Assembly: GCF_937425535.1 (NCBI RefSeq) | Contig: NZ_OW485601.1 | Span: 3,021,501 to 3,085,500, forward strand | Origin: Rhodovastum atsumiense | GTDB lineage: Bacteria > Pseudomonadota > Alphaproteobacteria > Acetobacterales > Acetobacteraceae | DNA length: 64,000 nucleotides | Direction of reading: 5' to 3' | Part shown: positions 33,527 to 41,914 of the stretch, piece after piece | Layout: each line of letters opens with the position of its first letter | Numbering within the stretch: position 1 is the stretch's first letter | Translations under genes and position numbers: made by a program | The notes under the pieces: model-generated | What the model saw: only the letters and a program-made list of their open reading frames with translations | What the model was told of the DNA's origin: nothing | The model's database searches: none

Positions 33527-35575
33527 ATGCCCGAATTCTTCCTCGAGCTGCTGAGCGAGGAAATCCCCGCCCGCATGCAGGCCCGGGCGGCCGAGGATCT
33601 CGCCCGGCTCGTGGCCGAGGCGCTCGCGCCCCTCTCGCCCGCCGACATCGCCACCTTCCACGGCCCGCGTCGCCTGGCCATCGCCGCCTCGGTGGCGCGC
33701 GGCGTCGCCGAAAGCCGCAGCAGCGAGCGCGGCCCGCGCCGCAACGCCCCCGAACAGGCGCTTGCCGGCTTCCTGCGCAAGCACGGCGCCACGCGCGAGC
33801 AATTGCGCGAGGAAGGCGATTTCTGGGTGCTCGACCGGGTGGTGCCCGGCATCGTCGCCGCCGACCTGATCGCGCGCGAGCTGCCCGGGCTGCTGCGCCG
33901 CTTCCCCTGGCCGAAATCCATGCGCTGGGGCGGCACCAGCAGCTTCACCTGGGTGCGCCCGCTGCGGCGCATCCTGTGCATCCTCGACGGCGAGGTGGTG
34001 CCCTTCGACCTGCGCGAGGGCGAGGATGACGGCCATGGCCTGGTCAGCGGCAACCTGACGGAAGGCCACCGCTTCCTTTCCCCCGGCGCCTTCCCGGTGG
34101 CGTCCTGCGCCGAATGGCGCGACGCGCTGCGGGATCATCACGTCATCGTTGCGGCCGAGGAGCGTCGCCGGACGGTGTGGGAGGGCATCACCCGCCTGGC
34201 CGCCGCGCGCGACCTGGGCGTGGTCGAGGATGCCGGCCTGCTCGACGAGGTGGCCAACCTGCTGGAATGGCCGGTGCCGCTGCTCGGCGCCATCGATGCC
34301 GCCTACATGGACCTGCCGCCCGAGGTGATGCAGGTCTCCATGCGCGTCAACCAGCGCTATTTCGCGCTGCGTGACGGGCAGGGGGCGGCGGCGCCCTGCT
34401 TCGCCTTCGCCGCCAACGTCATCGCCAGCGACGGCGGACGCACCATCGTCGCCGGCAACGAGCGGGTGCTGCGCGCCCGCTTCGCCGATGCGCGGCATTT
34501 CTGGGACCTCGACCGCACCACCCGGCTGGACGCGCGGGTGGCAGCGCTCGACGGCATCACCTTCCACGCCAAGCTCGGCACCCAGGGGGCGCGGGTGCAA
34601 CGGCTGGTGCGGCTGGCCGGGGTGATCGCCCCGCTGGTCGGCGCCGACCCCGCCCTGGCGCAGCGGGCGGCGCTGCTGTGCAAGGCCGACCTGACCACCG
34701 GCATGGTCGGCGAGTTCCCCGAGCTGCAGGGCGTGATGGGCCGCTACTACGCCCTGCACGACAATGAAGATCCGGCGGTCGCGGATGCCATCCGCGACCA
34801 CTACGCGCCCAAGGGACCGAAGGATGCCGTCCCCGCGGCGCCGGTCGGCATCGCCGTGGCGCTGGCCGACAAGCTCGACACCCTTGCCGGATTCTTCGCG
34901 ATCGGCGAGAAGCCGACCGGCTCGGGCGATCCTTACGCCTTGCGCCGGGCGGCGCTGGGCGTCATTCGTATTGTCCGCGAGCAGGGGCTGCGGCTGCGGC
35001 TTGGCGAGTTGATCGCCGCCGCCGGCGAAGGCCAGCCGGCTCCGGTCGATGTTGACGACCTGCTCGGTTTCCTCGCCGAGCGCCTGCGCGTACAATTGCG
35101 GGCCGAGGGCGCGCGTCACGACGTGCTTTCGGCGGTGCTCGGCACCGGGCTGGATGACGACCTGGTGCGGCTGCTTGCCCGCACCGATGCCGTCACCGCC
35201 CTGGTCGGCACCGAGACCGGTGGCAGCCTGCTCGCCGCCTGTCGCCGTGCCGCCAACATCCTGCGCATCGAAGAGCGCAAGGATGGCCCGCATGACGGCG
35301 CGGTGGACACGGCGTTGCTGACTGCCCCCGAGGAGCAGGCGCTCGCGTCCGCCCTCGATCGTGCCGACCCCGACGTGACTGCAGCCCTCGCCCGCGAAGA
35401 TTTCACGCGGGCAATGGAATCGCTTGCCGGACTGCGCATCTCCGTCGACGCCTTCTTCGATAAGGTTACCGTCAACGATCCGCTGCCGGAATTACGCCGC
35501 AATCGTCTCCGACTGCTCTCCCGCATGCGCGCCGCCATGAATCGGGCGGCCGATTTTTCAAAGATTGAAGGTTGA
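33527..35575 (+). CDS. glyS: Glycyl-tRNA synthetase beta subunit
   Basis: A 682-residue tRNA-binding subunit that partners GlyQ. The N-terminus MPEFFLELLSEEIPARMQ and LNxxxG-type hydrophobic core are typical. KSMRWGGTSSFTWVRPLRRI and the HD-like segments are recognisable. The C-terminal anticodon-binding domain includes LRISVDAFFDKVTVND. AAGGATC precedes the ATG. Its end is 19 bp before ppdK on the same strand, matching glyQ-glyS-ppdK in many alphaproteobacteria. Confidence 0.95.
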   Translation: MPEFFLELLSEEIPARMQARAAEDLARLVAEALAPLSPADIATFHGPRRLAIAASVARGVAESRSSERGPRRNAPEQALAGFLRKHGATREQLREEGDFWVLDRVVPGIVAADLIARELPGLLRRFPWPKSMRWGGTSSFTWVRPLRRILCILDGEVVPFDLREGEDDGHGLVSGNLTEGHRFLSPGAFPVASCAEWRDALRDHHVIVAAEERRRTVWEGITRLAAARDLGVVEDAGLLDEVANLLEWPVPLLGAIDAAYMDLPPEVMQVSMRVNQRYFALRDGQGAAAPCFAFAANVIASDGGRTIVAGNERVLRARFADARHFWDLDRTTRLDARVAALDGITFHAKLGTQGARVQRLVRLAGVIAPLVGADPALAQRAALLCKADLTTGMVGEFPELQGVMGRYYALHDNEDPAVADAIRDHYAPKGPKDAVPAAPVGIAVALADKLDTLAGFFAIGEKPTGSGDPYALRRAALGVIRIVREQGLRLRLGELIAAAGEGQPAPVDVDDLLGFLAERLRVQLRAEGARHDVLSAVLGTGLDDDLVRLLARTDAVTALVGTETGGSLLAACRRAANILRIEERKDGPHDGAVDTALLTAPEEQALASALDRADPDVTAALAREDFTRAMESLAGLRISVDAFFDKVTVNDPLPELRRNRLRLLSRMRAAMNRAADFSKIEG

Positions 35576-35594
35576 ACAGGAGGCCGAACCAGCC

Positions 35595-38264
35595 ATGACC
35601 AAGTGGGTGTACAGCTTCGGCGCAGGCCGCAACGAGGGCCGCGCGGACATGCGCAACCTGCTCGGTGGAAAGGGGGCGAACCTCGCCGAGATGGCCAGCA
35701 TCGGCCTGCCGGTGCCGCCCGGCTTCACCATCACCACCGAAGTCTGCACAGCGTTCTACGACAACAACCGCAACTACCCCGCCGAGCTCACCGACCAGGT
35801 CAAGGCCGGCCTGACCCATATCGAGCAGGCGGTCGGCCTGACCTTCGGCGACCGCCACCGGCCGCTGCTGGTGTCCGTGCGCTCCGGCGCGCGCGTCTCC
35901 ATGCCGGGCATGATGGATACCGTGCTCAATCTCGGCCTGAACGACGCCACCGTCGAAGGGCTGTCGGAGATGTCCGGCGATCCCCGCTTCGCCTGGGATT
36001 CCTATCGCCGCTTCATCCAGATGTACGGCAGCGTCGTGCTCGGCGTCGATCATCACCGCTTCGAGGAGATCATCGAGGCGGCGAAGCATGATCGCGGCGT
36101 GGTGGAGGACACCGCGCTGACCGCCCAGGACTGGCACCGCGTGGTCGCCGGCTACAAGGACATGGTCGCCGCCGAGACCGGCAAGCCGTTCCCGATGGAC
36201 CCGGCCGAGCAGCTCTGGGGCGCGATCGGTGCCGTGTTCGGGTCCTGGATGAACCCGCGCGCCAACACCTATCGCCGCCTGCACGACATCCCGGCCAACT
36301 GGGGCACCGCGGTGAACGTCCAGGCCATGGTGTTCGGCAACATGGGCAATGACTGCGCCACCGGCGTCTGCTTCACCCGCGACCCCTCGACCGGCGAGAA
36401 CGTGTTCTACGGCGAGTACCTGGTGAACGCGCAGGGCGAGGACGTGGTCGCCGGCATCCGCACGCCGCAGCCGATGTCGCAGCTGCGCGCCAAGCCGGGC
36501 GAAGTGCCGATGGAAGAGGCCATGCCGCAGGCCTACCGTGAATTGCTGGATGTCCGCGCCACGCTTGAGCGCCACTACAAGGACATGCAGGACATCGAGT
36601 TCACGGTGCAGCGCAACAAGCTGTACATGCTGCAGACGCGCAACGGCAAGCGCACCGCGGCGGCGTCGCTGCGCATCGCCGTCGAGATGGCCAATGAGGG
36701 CCTGATCGACCGGCGCGAAGCGGTGCTGCGCGTCAACCCCGCCTCGCTCGACCAGCTCCTGCACCCGACCCTCGACCCGAAGGCGCACCGCACCCTGCTC
36801 TCCAAGGGCCTGCCGGCGAGCCCCGGCGCCGCCTGCGGCATCGTTGTGTTCAGCGCCGACGAGGCTGAAAGCCGCGCCCAGAAGGGCGAGGCGGTCATCC
36901 TGGTGCGCGTGGAAACCAGCCCCGAGGACATCCACGGCATGCATGCCGCCCGTGGCATCCTCACCACCCGCGGCGGCATGACCAGCCACGCCGCCGTGGT
37001 GGCACGCGGCATGGGCCGTCCCTGCGTGGCCGGCGCCGGCGGCATCTCGGTGGACTACGGCACCCAGACGCTGACGGCGGGCGGGCGTACCGTGAACGCG
37101 GGCGAGGTCATCACCCTCGATGGCGCCACCGGCGAGGTGTTCCTCGGCACCGTGCCGATGATCGAGCCGAAGCTTTCGGGCGATTTCGCCACGCTGATGC
37201 AGTGGGCCGACGGGTTCCGCCGCCTGAAGGTGCGCGCCAACGCCGAGACCCCGCTCGATGCCGAGACCGCGCGCAAGTTCGGCGCCGAGGGCATCGGCCT
37301 CTGTCGTACCGAGCACATGTTCTTCGATCCGGAGCGCATCGGCGCGGTCCGGCAGATGATCATGGCCGCCGACGAGTCCGGCCGTCGCGCCGCGCTGGCG
37401 AAGCTGCTGCCGTTCCAGCGCCAGGACTTCGTCGACCTGTTCCGCATCATGGCCGGCCTGCCGGTGACCATCCGCCTGCTCGACCCGCCGCTGCATGAAT
37501 TCCTGCCGCACGGTGACGCCGAACTGGCCGAGGTTGCCCAGGCGCTGGGGACGGACACGGAAGCGATGCGCCGCCGCGCCATCGAGCTCGCGGAAGCCAA
37601 CCCGATGCTCGGCCATCGCGGCTGCCGCCTCGGCGTGACCTTCCCCGAGATCTACGAGACCCAGGCCCGCGCCATCTTCGAGGGCGCGATCGCGGTCGCC
37701 AAGGAAACCGGCCACGCCCCGGTGCCCGAGGTGATGATCCCGCTGGTCGGCACCAAGCCTGAGCTCGACATCACCCGTGCCCAGGTCGAGCGCGTCGCCA
37801 AGGCGGTGTTCGCCGAGACCGGGGTGACGCTGGAGTACACGGTCGGCACCATGATCGAGCTGCCGCGCGCCGCCCTGATCGCCGACCGCATCGCCGAGGT
37901 CGCCGACTTCTTCAGCTTCGGCACCAACGACCTGACCCAGACCACCTTCGGCCTGTCGCGCGACGACGCCGGCAAGTTCCTGCCGACCTATGTCGAGCAG
38001 GGCATCCTGCCGAAGGATCCGTTCGTCTCGCTCGACATCGACGGCGTGGGCGCGCTGGTGCGCATCGCCGCCGAGAAGGGCCGCGGCACGAAGAAGGGCC
38101 TCAAGCTGGGTATCTGCGGCGAGCACGGCGGCGATCCGGCCTCGATCTTCTTCTGCGAGGAAGTCGGGCTCGACTACGTCTCCTGCAGCCCGTACCGCGT
38201 GCCGGTGGCGCGGCTGGCGGCGGCACAGGCGGCGCTGCACGGCGGCGGAGACCGCACCGCGTAA
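35595..38264 (+). CDS. ppdK: Pyruvate, phosphate dikinase
   Basis: An 889-residue enzyme interconverting pyruvate + ATP + phosphate and phosphoenolpyruvate + AMP + pyrophosphate. In order: ATP-grasp domain (LLGGKGANLAEMASIGLPVP at the N-terminus, RSGARVSMPGMMDTVLNLG), central phosphohistidine domain with His465 in GGMTSHAAVV, and C-terminal PEP-binding TIM barrel (GLCRTEHMFF, FSFGTNDLTQTTFG, GICGEHGGDP). It can serve gluconeogenesis or pyrophosphate recycling. AGGAGG (35579-35584) precedes the ATG by ten bases. A strong hairpin follows. Confidence 0.96.
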   Translation: MTKWVYSFGAGRNEGRADMRNLLGGKGANLAEMASIGLPVPPGFTITTEVCTAFYDNNRNYPAELTDQVKAGLTHIEQAVGLTFGDRHRPLLVSVRSGARVSMPGMMDTVLNLGLNDATVEGLSEMSGDPRFAWDSYRRFIQMYGSVVLGVDHHRFEEIIEAAKHDRGVVEDTALTAQDWHRVVAGYKDMVAAETGKPFPMDPAEQLWGAIGAVFGSWMNPRANTYRRLHDIPANWGTAVNVQAMVFGNMGNDCATGVCFTRDPSTGENVFYGEYLVNAQGEDVVAGIRTPQPMSQLRAKPGEVPMEEAMPQAYRELLDVRATLERHYKDMQDIEFTVQRNKLYMLQTRNGKRTAAASLRIAVEMANEGLIDRREAVLRVNPASLDQLLHPTLDPKAHRTLLSKGLPASPGAACGIVVFSADEAESRAQKGEAVILVRVETSPEDIHGMHAARGILTTRGGMTSHAAVVARGMGRPCVAGAGGISVDYGTQTLTAGGRTVNAGEVITLDGATGEVFLGTVPMIEPKLSGDFATLMQWADGFRRLKVRANAETPLDAETARKFGAEGIGLCRTEHMFFDPERIGAVRQMIMAADESGRRAALAKLLPFQRQDFVDLFRIMAGLPVTIRLLDPPLHEFLPHGDAELAEVAQALGTDTEAMRRRAIELAEANPMLGHRGCRLGVTFPEIYETQARAIFEGAIAVAKETGHAPVPEVMIPLVGTKPELDITRAQVERVAKAVFAETGVTLEYTVGTMIELPRAALIADRIAEVADFFSFGTNDLTQTTFGLSRDDAGKFLPTYVEQGILPKDPFVSLDIDGVGALVRIAAEKGRGTKKGLKLGICGEHGGDPASIFFCEEVGLDYVSCSPYRVPVARLAAAQAALHGGGDRTA

Positions 38265-38279
38265 GCCACACTTCAGGAC

Positions 38280-38308
38280 GGATGCGGCCGGTTTCCCCGG
38301 CCGCATCC
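38280..38308 (+). terminator. Hairpin after ppdK
   Basis: A perfect 12-bp stem: GGATGCGGCCGG (38280-38291) pairs with CCGGCCGCATCC (38297-38308) around TTTCC, 15 bases after the ppdK stop. No T-run, but the position and stability fit the end of the glyQ-glyS-ppdK transcript. Confidence 0.6.
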
Positions 38309-38399
38309 TCCGCGCCGGCGCGACGCCTGCAGCCCATGGCGGGTTGACCTCCCGGTCCTCTCCCCGCCATCGTGGGTGCAACAGTCGGAAGGCCCGCGC

Positions 38400-39596
38400 A
38401 TGCTCAGCCGCGACACCCGCGTCAACACCCTGATCGGCACCGGGCACTTCCTGTCGCATTTCTACGTGCTCTGCCTGCCGCCGATGTTCATCTACTGGCG
38501 GCCCGCCTTCGATGTCGGCTACGCCCAGCTCGGCCTCGCGGTCACGCTGATGTCGGGCATCACCGCGGTGCTGCAGACCCCGGTCGGCTTCCTGGTCGAT
38601 CGCTACGGCGCCCGCCGCTTCCTGGTCGGCGGCACCCTGCTGATGACGCTGACCATCGCCGCCATGGGCTTCGCCACCGCCTACTGGCAGATCCTGGTGC
38701 TCGCCGCGCTGTCGGGGGTCGGCAACTCGGTCATCCATCCCGCCGACTACGCCATCCTGACCGGCTCGGTGTCCAAGGACCGCATGGGCAGCGCCTTCGG
38801 GCTGCACACCTTCAACGGCAACCTCGGCTTCGCCCTCGGCCCGCCGGTGATCATCGCGCTCGCCGAGGCGATCGGCTGGCGCGGCGCCCTGATGGTGGTG
38901 GGCCTGCTCGGCATCCCGCTGGTCGTCACCATCCTGCTGCAGAGCCGCTTCCTGGTCGACCAGGTGCGTCCGCACGACGACGCGCCCGCCATGTCCGGGC
39001 GGGAGCTGCTGCTCTCGCGCACCATGCTGCTGTTCTTCGGCTTCTTCATGCTCGGCTCGATGGCCGGGGCAGGGATCCAGGCCTGGATCATCACCATCCT
39101 GCACCAGACCCGCGGCATGGACCTCGCCCTCGCATCGACTGCGCTCACCGGCTACATGATCGGGGCGACCGGCGGCACCCTGATCGGCGGCTACGCGGCC
39201 GACCGGATCAAGCGCCATTTGACCTTCGCCGCCGTGCTCACCACCGTCTCGGCCGTGCTGGTGCTGGCGATCGCCGTCCTGCGCCTGCCCGACGCGGTGA
39301 TCCTGGCGCTGCTGTTCGTCTCCGGCATTGCCCTCGGCGCCAGCCGCACGCCGCGTGACATCATGGTCAAGGACGCGGCGCCGCCAGGGCAGATCGGCAA
39401 GGTGTTCGGCTTCGTCTCGGCCGGGCTGCCGCTCGGCGCGGCGGTGACGCCGGCGCCGTTCGGGTTCCTGATCGACCAGGGCTACCCGATGGGCGTGCTG
39501 GTGCTGGTCTCCGTGCTGCTGATGCTGAGTATCCTGTGCGGCGGGACCGCACGGGCCCAGGCGCCCGTCAGGGCGGTGCCGGCGCCGGCAGAGTAA
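38400..39596 (+). CDS. MFS transporter, drug-efflux-like
   Basis: A 398-residue permease with about 12 membrane segments. The N-terminus GTGHFLSHFYVLCLPPMF and the loop VDRYGARRFLVGG (motif A: D-R-x-G-x-R-R) mark the major facilitator superfamily. SGVGNSVIHPADYAIL resembles the fosmidomycin-resistance-like (FSR) branch. The substrate is unknown. GGAAGG (38387-38392) supports the ATG at 38400 over a GTG at 38376. It is followed directly by a palindromic repeat and the IS element. Confidence 0.85.
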   Translation: MLSRDTRVNTLIGTGHFLSHFYVLCLPPMFIYWRPAFDVGYAQLGLAVTLMSGITAVLQTPVGFLVDRYGARRFLVGGTLLMTLTIAAMGFATAYWQILVLAALSGVGNSVIHPADYAILTGSVSKDRMGSAFGLHTFNGNLGFALGPPVIIALAEAIGWRGALMVVGLLGIPLVVTILLQSRFLVDQVRPHDDAPAMSGRELLLSRTMLLFFGFFMLGSMAGAGIQAWIITILHQTRGMDLALASTALTGYMIGATGGTLIGGYAADRIKRHLTFAAVLTTVSAVLVLAIAVLRLPDAVILALLFVSGIALGASRTPRDIMVKDAAPPGQIGKVFGFVSAGLPLGAAVTPAPFGFLIDQGYPMGVLVLVSVLLMLSILCGGTARAQAPVRAVPAPAE

Positions 39597-39600
39597 GCGA

Positions 39601-39757
39601 AGAAAGGCCAGGGCTCCGCCCTGGACCTGCCAAGGGCCACAAGGCCCTTGGATCCCATTCTCGCTGCGCGGCACAGAAAATCGGGTTCCAAGGGCCGATG
39701 GCCCTTGGTGGAGGTCCAGGAGGCGAAGCCTCCTGGCCGGGTTCGGGGCAGCGCCCC
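39601..39757. repeat. Dispersed palindromic repeat, interrupted by the IS
   Basis: The longest copy of the mosaic repeat. It contains hairpins CCAGGGC/GCCCTGG (39607-39623), CCAAGGGCC/GGCCCTTGG with a CACAA-type loop (39628-39650), the TCTCGCTGCGCGGCACAG tail (39659-39676), a second CCAAGGGCC/GGCCCTTGG (39687-39708), CCAGGAGGC/GCCTCCTGG (39716-39736) and the end GGGGCAGCGCCCC. The IS begins exactly at its end, and a duplicate of the final 13 bp follows the IS. Confidence 0.75.
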
Positions 39758-41124
39758 ATAGGCGTTAGGATAGCGCCTGTGGGGCATAATTGACCTGCCT
39801 TTGTCGGCGTCGTGGGGGATCGGCGAGTTTGCGATGGACGCTGGCGGCGTTGGCGAGGAGCTTGAGCAGCCCGATGGCACCGAGCACGGCCTGGAGCAAC
39901 GTGCGCAGGACCATTTTGGAGCTGCGCCACAAGGATGGGGCGGCGTTGGCTTCACTGAGGTCCTGAGGGGAAAAAGGCCAGGAAATCCCGGTTCACCGTG
40001 TCGCAGAGCAGCGCCAGGATGAGATGGGCATGGAGCCAAACCTGTCCGCCGGTCTGGGTGTGGGTTGGAAGGCGGTCGATGTGCAGCAGCGATTTGAGCC
40101 GCTTGAAGGCGAGTTCGATTTGCCAGCGCAGCGGGTAGGTGGTTAGCACTTCCGTGGCCGGGATCTCGCTGGGGAGGGTGGTGCCCAGGATGAGGAACTC
40201 CGCTGCGATGAGACTGCGGGGGTCGGGCGTGGTCTGCTGGCGGCTGGCTTTCTGTAACAAGCGCTTGCGATTGGCCGCGGCCTTTTCTGCGGGCAGGCGC
40301 AGCGCCACCACCCGCAACGGCAGCAGGGGGCGATCGCGGCCCGTCACAGCGTTGACGAGAACGCTGCCTACCTCGCCCGGCTGGGAAATCTGCTGCAGCA
40401 AGCGGATCAGGTCGAAGGGATCCCCTGTGTCATCGCGCAGGGGCAAGGTGTTCCAGCGCATGCGGACGATGAAATCGGCGCCCCCCTCGCCAGCCTGCTG
40501 CAGGTAGCGCGCCAGTTCGGGACCATTGCAGAAGCCACGATCGCCCAGACGGAGTTCACCCGGCACCGGAGCGCCTCGGCTGAACCGTTCGCCTTCCTTG
40601 GCATCGGTCAGTTCCAGATGCGTAAACCCGCCCGCGGCAAGGTCGTAGACCGCGTGCACCCGCCAATCGGTCCCCTTGCTGCCAGGTTGGCTGAGGCTGG
40701 TGCTGTCGACAATGCGCAGGTGTCGCCCGGCCCACAGCGGTGAGTGCGCCGACCGGCCGTGTTCCAGCTGAGACCTCACGATCGCCCGCAGAAAATCGAC
40801 GGACTGATGCAACCGATCGTGCAGCGATGGGCCGCTCAGCTGGGCCACCCCCACCAACTCAGCCCAGGCCGCCGTCTCCTGGATCGACAGCCCCCCCGGA
40901 CCGCGCGCCAGCGCCAACCGCAGCAAGCTCTCCGCATCCCGCATCCCGCACACCGCGCGGCCGGAGAAGCGCCTTCGTCTCACGCGCCAATCGCGACAGA
41001 TCCAGATCGCGCGGCAACCGCGACCGAACCAAGGCCCAGTCATCCGCATGGGGAGATGCAAATGTCTGCATCTCCCTCATAAAATAAGCCAAACCCCTCA
41101 GCGCAAGAATATCCTAACGCCTAT
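39758..41124 (-). mobile_element. IS4-family insertion sequence, 1,367 bp
   Basis: Terminal inverted repeats are 15 bp and perfect: ATAGGCGTTAGGATA at 39758-39772 and its complement at 41110-41124. It is flanked by a 13-bp direct repeat, GGGGCAGCGCCCC (39745-39757 and 41125-41137), read as the target-site duplication, a size fitting the IS4 group. One transposase gene fills the element on the minus strand. Because the target is nearly palindromic, the exact boundary could shift by a few bases. Confidence 0.85.
39765..41080 (-). pseudogene. IS4-family DDE transposase, two frameshifts
   Basis: The gene reads MREMQTFASPHADDW from 41080 (or TTG at 41092) and ends at a TAA inside the left inverted repeat (39765-39767). 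It is broken twice. A 7-bp tandem duplication (GCATCCC at 40934-40940 and 40941-40947 on the plus strand) shifts frame after SRLARETKALLRPRGVRDA; removing one copy gives VRDAESLLRLALA. Near the C-terminus an extra base in GGGGAAAAA (39967-39975) stops the main frame at 39952; removing it restores FFPQDLSEANAAPSLWRSSK to the end. The middle frame carries the DDE residues: IVDSTSL, LGDRGFC and the Y-R-E-K signature YPLRWQIELAFKRLK. With both repairs the frame is exact (435 or 439 residues). Confidence 0.85.
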
Positions 41125-41143
41125 GGGGCAGCGCCCCGACGGC

Positions 41144-41908
41144 TTACGCCGGGACCGGGCTGACCCGGATCATTTCCCCGTGCCGGGTTTCCCCCGGCCC
41201 GCAGAGGTCGGCGATGCGCGGCGCGATATCGGCCGGCTTCGGCAGCTTCGACGCGTCCTCGCCGGGGAAGGCGCTCCGGCGCATCTTGGTGGCGACCGGG
41301 CCGGGATCGACGAGGTTGACGCGCAGGCGGGTGGTGCGGGTTTCCTCGGCCCAGCTCCGCACCAGATGGTGCTGTGCTGCCTTGGTGGCCCCGTAGGCGC
41401 CCCAGTAGGCGGTCGGGTGCAGCACGATCGCGCTGGAGACGAACACGGCGCGCCCGGCATCGGCGGCCTGCAGCAGCGGCCCGCAGCTGCGGATCAGCCG
41501 CCACGTGGCAGTGGCGTTCACCGCCACCACGTCGTCCCAATCCTTGGGCAGGATATGCGGCGCCGGCGTGAGCTGGCCGAGGCTGCCGGCGTTGGACACC
41601 AGGATGTCCAGCCGCCGGAAGCGCTGGAACACGCTCGGCCCCAGGGCGTCGAGCGAGCTGCCGTCCTTGATGTCGAGCGGCAGCAGCGTGGCGCTGCCGC
41701 CCCCGGCGCGGATGGTGTCGTCGGTTTCCTCGAGCCCGCCTTCGGTGCGCGCGGTGATCACCACATGGGCGCCGCGGCGGGCGAGTTCGATCGCGACCGC
41801 GGCGCCGATGCCGCGGCTCGCGCCGGTCACGAGGGCGATGCGGCCGGCGAGCGGGCGCGTGTCGGGTCTGCCTCCTTCCGGGGAGGCGGTGGCGGGATCA
41901 TCGGACAT
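41144..41908 (-). CDS. SDR family oxidoreductase
   Basis: A 254-residue short-chain dehydrogenase/reductase. The cofactor motif is VTGASRGIGAA (about residues 28-38), NAG is in ILVSNAGSLG, and the catalytic Ser and Tyr-x3-Lys are in VSSAIVL and AYGATKAAQ. An Arg after the second strand (TARTEGG) favours NADP(H). Substrate unknown; an SDR beside purF and cvpA is common in Rhodospirillales. It starts six bases beyond the purF stop, so it is last in the purF operon. Its 3' end lies 6 bp from the IS target repeat but is intact. Confidence 0.88.
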   Translation of the reverse strand: MSDDPATASPEGGRPDTRPLAGRIALVTGASRGIGAAVAIELARRGAHVVITARTEGGLEETDDTIRAGGGSATLLPLDIKDGSSLDALGPSVFQRFRRLDILVSNAGSLGQLTPAPHILPKDWDDVVAVNATATWRLIRSCGPLLQAADAGRAVFVSSAIVLHPTAYWGAYGATKAAQHHLVRSWAEETRTTRLRVNLVDPGPVATKMRRSAFPGEDASKLPKPADIAPRIADLCGPGETRHGEMIRVSPVPA

Positions 41909-41914
41909 CGGGGA

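Noticed and set aside
35472-39674. 1,400-codon minus-strand open frame opposite ppdK and the MFS gene
   Set aside because: It is rich in His, Gln, Asp and Gly with no domain, and lies opposite conserved coding sequence.
39967-39975. Programmed frameshifting at the GGGGAAAAA run of the IS
   Set aside because: IS4-family elements normally use one uninterrupted frame, and the second lesion (7-bp duplication) shows the copy is decaying. Still testable with intact copies.
39952-41061. Annotating the 369-codon transposase frame as an intact gene
   Set aside because: N-terminal and C-terminal segments in other frames join exactly after two small repairs, so the open frame is only the middle of a broken gene.
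41078-41092. TTG at 41092 as the certain transposase start
   Set aside because: An ATG four codons later fits as well; because the gene is broken the choice cannot be settled from this copy.
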